A stretch of DNA of 64,000 nucleotides. It comes from Flaccisagitta enflata (Eukaryota > Chaetognatha > Sagittoidea > Aphragmophora). The number at the start of each line of letters is the position of its first letter. Position 1 is the first letter of the stretch. Under the pieces are notes generated by a model. The model searched no databases. It was given only the letters and a program-made list of their open reading frames with translations, and had not been told where the DNA came from. The DNA lies in the NCBI GenBank assembly GCA_965153355.1, contig OZ231127.1, forward strand, positions 65,968,001 to 66,032,000, given 5' to 3'. Below are positions 58,521-64,000 of the stretch, one piece after another. A program made the translations under genes and the position numbers.

Positions 58521-58953
58521 TATTCTTTCGCCAATCCCACTTTGATAGCTTCCACATCCGTGATTGACAACTAGAAACTACTGAAAATTTTGTGGCGCAC
58601 GAAGCTTCAGATTTGTTACCATATGACGGCTGAACTTAACTGAAATCTAAAGACATTGTCTTCAGCCTCACTGAAGGCCATTCTCGTATGATTGGTCAAA
58701 ATTCAATTTATTTCCTTCCCAATTTAAACGCGCGACACCGCTACAGTCATCATCAGATCTTGTGTAACGTGCATCAATTTGACTTAGTTTATCCATGATT
58801 TTTTTAACAATGAAAGACGAGACAAATGCAAAACTAGATGAAAAAAGAGACAAGAATCTGCAACAGATTGATGGGTTGAACTAGTTTGAATGAATAATGA
58901 AGTAAAAGAAGTCTGCTCCGGAGGGTGGGGAAAAGGCCGATTGGGGTGGGGGG
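58521..58953. other. No gene recognised
   Basis: Mixed sequence without supportable features. Confidence 0.5.
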
Positions 58954-59599
58954 CGGCGGTTGGGTGCTTCACATGGAAAAAATTGGTTATTTCTTTTCAC
59001 CCTCTTTACTTAATATAGAGTGACCAATTTTAGGACTCTTACTATTTTTTTTATATCAAAAATCACTTAGCTTCTGTTTTTTAGCAATTTCATTTTGAGG
59101 ACCTAATTTGCATAATGCAGTGGGGTGAATCAATAGGGTGACAGTCTTTGAATAAGCTATTACTAATTTTTTCTCTTCATAAAGTTGTTGACCTGTTTAC
59201 TACAATTGCTTTATTACAATTTATGTTCTGATATTTTAGTTAAGTTTCATGAATACCATGAATTTTTAAAACAAATAATCATCCTTTCAGTAACAAAACT
59301 ACACAGGATTTTGCTGTTTACTGAGCTTTCTGTAGAAACTTTGAGGCCAATACAAAAACGGAAGAGTGAGAGTGAGAAGTGAGAAGTAGGCAAAACATAA
59401 AGAGGAAAGAAACAAAAAAAGATAAAACAAGAACAAAAAGAGAAACAGATATAACACTCCTCGTTCCTGGTCGGGTCACATATTCCTTTTCCTTTTTAGA
59501 ATTACAACTCACGCTGGACCATTTTTGTTACGCGGCCGCCTTTGATTCTGGTCACATTATTAAAATGATGTCAAACTGGTCTGCCTCCATGAACGTCTG

Positions 59600-59725
59600 A
59601 TATGGTCCGTCTTGCGTTTTGGTTGGTCTGGTCCGTCTCGGTTGCGGTTGACTCTGGTCCGTCTCGTGCTCTGCCTGGTCTGGTCCGTCTCGTGGCCTAT
59701 TTAGTCTGGTCCACGCCTGTTTGAT
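59600..59725. repeat. TCTGGTCCGTCTCG minisatellite
   Basis: Five to six units with spacing 25-35 bp (GTCTGGTCCGTCTCGT). Confidence 0.75.
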
Positions 59726-59799
59726 AACATTTAGTCTGGCTTACTCCATTCATTGGCGGTCTTGAATATTCATTTTTCCTTACGATCTCGAAATATTTA

Positions 59800-60740
59800 A
59801 CGGCATTCAATCTAGTCTACCTTACATTCTAGTCCTCAAACGATCTCGTGTCCTATCTCGTGTCCTTACGATCTCATTCCTAACCTAGTCTCGATGCGTT
59901 CTCTTTCCTAACCTAGTCTTCAGACGATCTCATTTCTGATCTTATTCCTAATTAGTCCTCAAACGATCTCGTTCCTAATCTAGTCTCCAAACGATCTCAT
60001 TTCTAATCTAGTCTCCAAGTGATCTCATCCCTAATCTAGTCTTCAAACGATCTCATTTCTAATCTAGTCTCCAAACAATCTCATTTCTAATCTAGTCTCC
60101 ACGCGTTCTCTTTCCTAATCTAGTCCTCAAACGATCTCATTTCTGATCTAGTCTCCAAACGACCTCATTTCTAATCTAGTCTCCAAACCATCTCGTTCCA
60201 TATCTAGTCTTCAATTAATCTCATTTGACCTGACCTAGTCTCCAAATGATATCATTTATAATCTAGTCTCCATGCGTTCTCATTCTCCTAATCTAGTCTT
60301 CGGACGATCTCGTTCCTTATCTAGTCTCCAAACGATCTCATTTCTAATCTAGTCCCCATGTGATCCTGCTACCTAATCTAGTCTCCAACGATCTTTGCTC
60401 ATATCTAGTATCACCTCCCATTTCAGACCTGGCCTCCTAACCGATTCTATTTCTAATCATTCCATAAGCCTCATTCTTTAATCTAGTTCTTCAATGTGAT
60501 TCAAGCTCGTTTCTTATCTAGTCTCCAAACGATCTCATTTCTAATCTAGTCTCCAAGTGATCTCATTTCTAATCTAGTTTTCGAACGATCTCATTTCTAA
60601 TCTAGTCTCCAAACGATCTCATTTCTAATCTAGTCATCATGCGTTCTCATCCCTAATCTAGTCTCCAAACGATCTCATTTCTCATCTAGTCTCCAAACGT
60701 TCTTATCTCTCGTCTCATATCTAACCCGGTCTCCATGATC
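59800..60740. repeat. 28-bp CGATCTCATTTCTAATCTAG minisatellite, ~30 units
   Basis: The unit is CGATCTCATTTCTAATCTAG plus TCTCCAAA. Variants include TGCGTTCTC and TTCCTAATCTAG. Units are contiguous with no spacers, so it is not CRISPR. Confidence 0.9.
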
Positions 60741-61004
60741 TCGTTTGTTTTACCTCGGCCTCTTATTTTACAAACAACTTGCCAGCAATAATCCGGCTCG
60801 TGACCGGCTGGCCTAAAGGTGTAACAGGTATAAGTAGTAAAATGTGTTACGGATAAACGCAAGGTTTGGGTACTAAAGACTAAACGCTGAATCAGAGGTA
60901 TTTAAGTTGGAGGCACTTCAAGCTGCCAGCAATAATCCACTTTCAGTCTCATCTTAAAATCGCCGGACGTTTAATACATTTATCACGCGTTACGCTTGCT
61001 CGCG

Positions 61005-61100
61005 GAAAATACGTTTATTTATCTTGCGTCTATTTATCTTGCGTTTATTTATCTTGCGTTTATTTATCTTGCGTTTATTTTTCTTGCGTTTATTTATCTC
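61005..61100. repeat. GCGTTTATTTATCTT minisatellite
   Basis: Six near-exact 15-bp units. The reading frame through it (YLAFI repeats) is probably not a gene. Confidence 0.9.
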
Positions 61101-61445
61101 GCCAGACGCCTCGAATCTGTTGGTAATTTCGATCTAACCTACACTACGGTCCGGTTTTGTTTGCGTTCGCATATGTCTGAATTACCTACTCTCTACGACT
61201 TTCAATCCGGCCTCTTGATCTCGTAGGGGACGCTATTCAATCCGCTATTCTTGGGAGACTGGACAGATATAATAGATTCTACCGAACCGTTACTAACTAT
61301 CAAATATTGTCAGTAGTTTACAGAAGAATTCAATGATTTCAAGGAAGGATAACATCGATACAAATGCATAAACTAATCATGTTCCATTTCTCTTTCTCTT
61401 TCATATCAAAACAAATAATAAACATCGATTGGAACATGAACTTTG

Positions 61446-61471
61446 AAGAAAAAAAAAAAAAAAAAAAAAAA
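61446..61471. repeat. A run
   Basis: About 24 A. Next to AACGGAAGATGAAAG, related to the 46-kb MITE block. Confidence 0.9.
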
Positions 61472-61949
61472 ACAAAACGGAAGATGAAAGAATTTTGAAA
61501 AAAAGAAAAAAATCATTGTCATCTCTCTGATTTTTCCTCCTCCTTATTACCTAAGTAGGGTGAAGGTATGCTCCAAACTTTTGCTATGTGAAGCACCCAA
61601 GGGCGGCGGGGACAGGGGTAGAGAGTTTAAACTTTAAGGTGTTGCAAATTGTAACTTACAATCTAGGGCAACAGTATATGGACAAGTCAAGAATTGAATT
61701 GGACAAGTCAAGAATTGAATTGAATTGAATTTTCAAAGGCATAAAAAACATACTTTTGGTTTGCCTAATGAGCCTAAAGAGTAATGAGAAATTCTAACTG
61801 TAACTGCTCACGCGCTCATGAATACTATAAATGTTTTGTTAAAATTTCATATCACCGAGTAAATAAAGTTAATGCTTTTTATTCATTTGAAAAATATACC
61901 AATTCTCATTTTTTTCCATGAATACTTTTGCACTAGGTAGAAGTTAGAA

Positions 61950-62055
61950 ACAAGGCCGGATACATGGCCATCAGTTGCGGACGGGTGGGCAGGGGCGTTT
62001 TTTACGCGTTTTCCCACTTTTTGACTCGTGAGAGTTGCCTGTCCGCAACTAAAAA
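61950..62055 (+). mobile_element. Minimal HCG element, 106 bp
   Basis: ACAAGGCCGGATACATGGCC, box AGTTGCGGACGGGTGGGC, TTTTCCCACTTTTTGACTCG, then directly GAGAGTTGCCTGTCCGCAAC and TAAAA. The tetranucleotide tract is completely missing, so the element's core is about 100 bp. Confidence 0.8.
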
Positions 62056-62160
62056 TGGGGCGATAGAAAGATTAGGGGAACAATTTATAACATTTGGCAG
62101 TAAAGAAATTTCAACGAGTGCGCGAGATTGTCATCATAAATCGTTTGCAACTTTGACTTA

Positions 62161-62430
62161 GGGCATGTTTCTTCTGACGACCGCAAACACGGTTGTTCCC
62201 ACAAACTATGTTTTCAGTGTGAACACAATTACATGAATTTCAACTATCCCATGACAGAATGAGTGAAGTGAATGAGCCGGCCCGTGAACAGAACGAGCGA
62301 GTAAGGCAAGTGTAACAAAGTGGAGCGCTGCGGAGCGAAAGAGCAAAGTGAGCAGCGGGAGCGAACGAACGTAGCGAGCGACAGAGTGGTCCTATCGAAA
62401 CGCGATGGTCACGAATAGAAACAGACCCTC
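62161..62430 (+). mobile_element. TTCTAGT-family element, near complete
   Basis: GGGCATGTTTCTTCTGACG start, GTTTTCAGTGTGAACACAAT, GAGTGAAGTGAATGAGC, GAGCGAACGTAGCGAGCG, AACGCGATGGTCACGAATAG and end AAACAGACCCTC. It is diverged from the copies at 291 and 25785. Confidence 0.65.
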
Positions 62431-62570
62431 ATTACAACAAACATAATAATCAAGTGTATCATTGAGCTCTACGTTGTTGTATTCGGGACTAACAATGCGA
62501 TGTATATGCTACAGTAGAGATTGAGTTATCAAGTAAGCTGTATCTTTGCTGAGGGTCGCTAGCGCATTTC

Positions 62571-62840
62571 TAGATGGGTACTCGCATCTCTATTTTAGTT
62601 GTATACAGTGCATACTTAAAAGCGGTCATGTCTGTTGATTGGTCAGTTGGACGGTCAGTCATGCAAATGGCTAATTCATCAAATATGAGGTTCTGATATG
62701 CGAAAAGCATTGCCGACCTCATCAGTTGATTTATTCATTTTTTCATATAAAAGTTCATTCATACAAATCGTTCATTCATTCATTCATTCATCGCATTCAT
62801 ACATTTTTGTTCATTCATTAAAATCGTTCATTCATAATTG
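62571..62840 (-). mobile_element. HCG-4 3' end attached to (ATTC)n, third example
   Basis: GATGGGTACTCGCATCTC hairpin, GCGGTCATGTCTGTTGATTG, GGTCAGTTGGACGGTCAG, then TTCATTCATTC repeats at 62755-62835. Confidence 0.6.
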
Positions 62841-63582
62841 TCAAAGAGAACGCATCTTTGGCCTCTCTTACAGGCAGCGCAGCTCGTAATTGATAAAACT
62901 AAGTCTGGCGAATCACAGTCTGACGAGAGATTATCATTCTCATTATAAATTATTATTCTACGGTTTGATGTTGTCGCGGTGTTCCAGTAAATGTAGTTTC
63001 ATTCTTAATATTTCATGTAATCGTAACGTTGGCTCTAGCTAGAGCAGTCTTTGAATGTCACAATGTTGTCGTAGACGTAGTACACCGAGATCGGGAAAGT
63101 TGAATGGATTTAGGTATATGATCCTCTGTTTTTGTCAGCGTAATTGTCGATGTCACCAATTTCGGATAATAGCATCATCACGATTTGTATAATCGTCTTT
63201 TTTACTATACTTTCATTCCTTTTTTTTCGAGATGTCATTGTCATTTTGTTCCACTTTCGATCATCATGTAAAATGGATTTGGGACCTTGAACCACCGTCA
63301 GTTTTTATTTCGAGTTATTGAATATTTCGAGTGATGAATGAAATGAGTTTCGTTTTTACGCCTGATTAGGAGATAGAAAATGGAAATAGAACTTGTAATG
63401 ATGGGGTAGATAGTCTGTACAAGAAAAAGACAGACAGACAGATGGACATACGAAATGAATTATATCATGAGAAGAAGAAAGTCCAAGGAAATCAAAGCGA
63501 TTTGAGAAAAAGTGATATTCTTTATTTGATAGCTACTAAACAAAGGATAACAAAAGCATCAACAAAAACACCAACAACGACC

Positions 63583-63585
<3 letters not shown>
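62841..63585. other. No gene recognised
   Basis: Mixed sequence. No motif in any frame. Confidence 0.5.
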
Positions 63586-63634
<49 letters not shown>

Positions 63635-63700
63635 ATTAAACAACAATAAATAACAATATCAACAAATAAACTACAATAACCAACAACAACAACAACACTC
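63586..63700. repeat. (ACA)n microsatellite
   Basis: ACA run to 63633, then degenerate AACAATA/AACAAC. Confidence 0.95.
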
Positions 63701-63939
63701 ACATCTTCTTCGTCTCCATCTACTAGTCCGGCCACAGCCACAACTTCTTCACGATCTCGCTCTCGTCCGTCCTGAATAAATAGAAATATGGCCAAATGAG
63801 CGTTAGCCTGTTTTGCTGTCTTACTGTCTGTCTTTCCGCCTGTCTTTCATTCTTACTGGTCATCCCATTCAGAAGAACGGGCCGACGCTACGGACGCGGA
63901 CAAAGAAAGGCAAACAGATACATCAGGGCAAGATGACAA

Positions 63940-63970
63940 AAACAGACAGACAGACCGACGGACAAGGACT
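63940..63970 (+). mobile_element. HCG-like tetranucleotide remnant at window end
   Basis: AAACAGACAGACAGACCGAC and GGACAAGGACTAATTAG; too short to classify. Confidence 0.3.
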
Positions 63971-64000
63971 AATTAGTGATGGCTGCCGTTTCTAGCCTCT

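Larger units (their letters stand above)
58954..61607. mobile_element. 2.65-kb segment bounded by GGGTGCTTCACAT inverted repeats
   Basis: GGCGGCGGTTGGGTGCTTCAC at 58950, followed by TTCACCCTCTTTACTTAATA, matches in reverse 61550-61607 (CCTAAGTAGGGTGAAGG ... GTGAAGCACCCAAGGGCGGC). The interior has no transposase; it holds three tandem arrays and AT-rich DNA. It could be a non-autonomous element that has captured minisatellites. Confidence 0.55.

Noticed and set aside
59800-60740. CRISPR-like 28-bp repeat array
   Set aside because: Units are contiguous, degenerate and without spacers; eukaryotic context.
60996-61226. YLAFI-repeat frame as a membrane peptide
   Set aside because: Produced by a 15-bp minisatellite whose length is a multiple of three.

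Overview
This window reads as nuclear DNA of an invertebrate metazoan; I cannot name the species. The eukaryotic evidence is a three-exon gene with GT-AG introns and strong Kozak context, a degraded Jockey/CR1-group non-LTR retrotransposon, small DNA-transposon derivatives (one with a perfect hAT-type 8-bp target duplication, others with TA flanks), no operons, and a very high load of micro- and minisatellites. It is gene-poor. Most long open frames are translations of (CT)n, (GAA)n, (CTTT)n, (CAA)n, (TG)n or (GA)n tracts and are not genes.

Layout. 1-3368 and 23149-26342 are arms of one inverted duplication; the left arm ends exactly at a 10-N gap, so an assembly artefact is possible. 3379-23148 is repeat territory: MITE-like elements, microsatellites and many hairpin-ended elements. 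26343-29500 is dominated by composite elements with inverted ends and a minisatellite core. 29767-31393 is a broken reverse transcriptase. 31753-34066 and 34529-38378 are two copies of a higher-order tandem duplication built from ~300-450 bp monomers. 39037-40094 holds a possible polytopic membrane-protein gene, broken in frame, with a 72-bp coding repeat. 44754-56465 is the one convincing cellular gene, a 207-residue protein with a DZIP3-like HEPN signature (RX4H); its second intron is 10.5 kb and full of repeats. 56466-64000 returns to repeats, including a 2.65-kb segment bounded by inverted repeats that contains a ~930-bp 28-bp minisatellite.

The most interesting signal is a family I call HCG (hairpin-capped GTCC elements), with about 35 full or partial copies in at least four subfamilies. 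Each starts ACAAG plus a small hairpin, then a subterminal box, then a CCCACCC/GGGTGGG-containing body, a (GGAC/CGAC)n tetranucleotide tract, and a 3' hairpin followed by CTAAAA. The two arms of the 3' hairpin and the 5' subterminal box change together between subfamilies (TTGCGGAC, TCGCGGAC, TCGCGTGC, ATGCGTCC, GTGCGCC), which indicates selection on structure. The plan resembles non-autonomous Helentron/HINE/mini-me elements, which carry (GTCY)n tracts. A second family (here 'C elements') has inverted ends around TGTCCTGTAGAACACAGG flanking a minisatellite that differs between copies. Both families seem to act as containers for tandem repeats and may explain much of the microsatellite load.

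No tRNA, rRNA, CRISPR or prokaryotic feature was found. Repeat boundaries were read by eye and most are good to about 10 bases.
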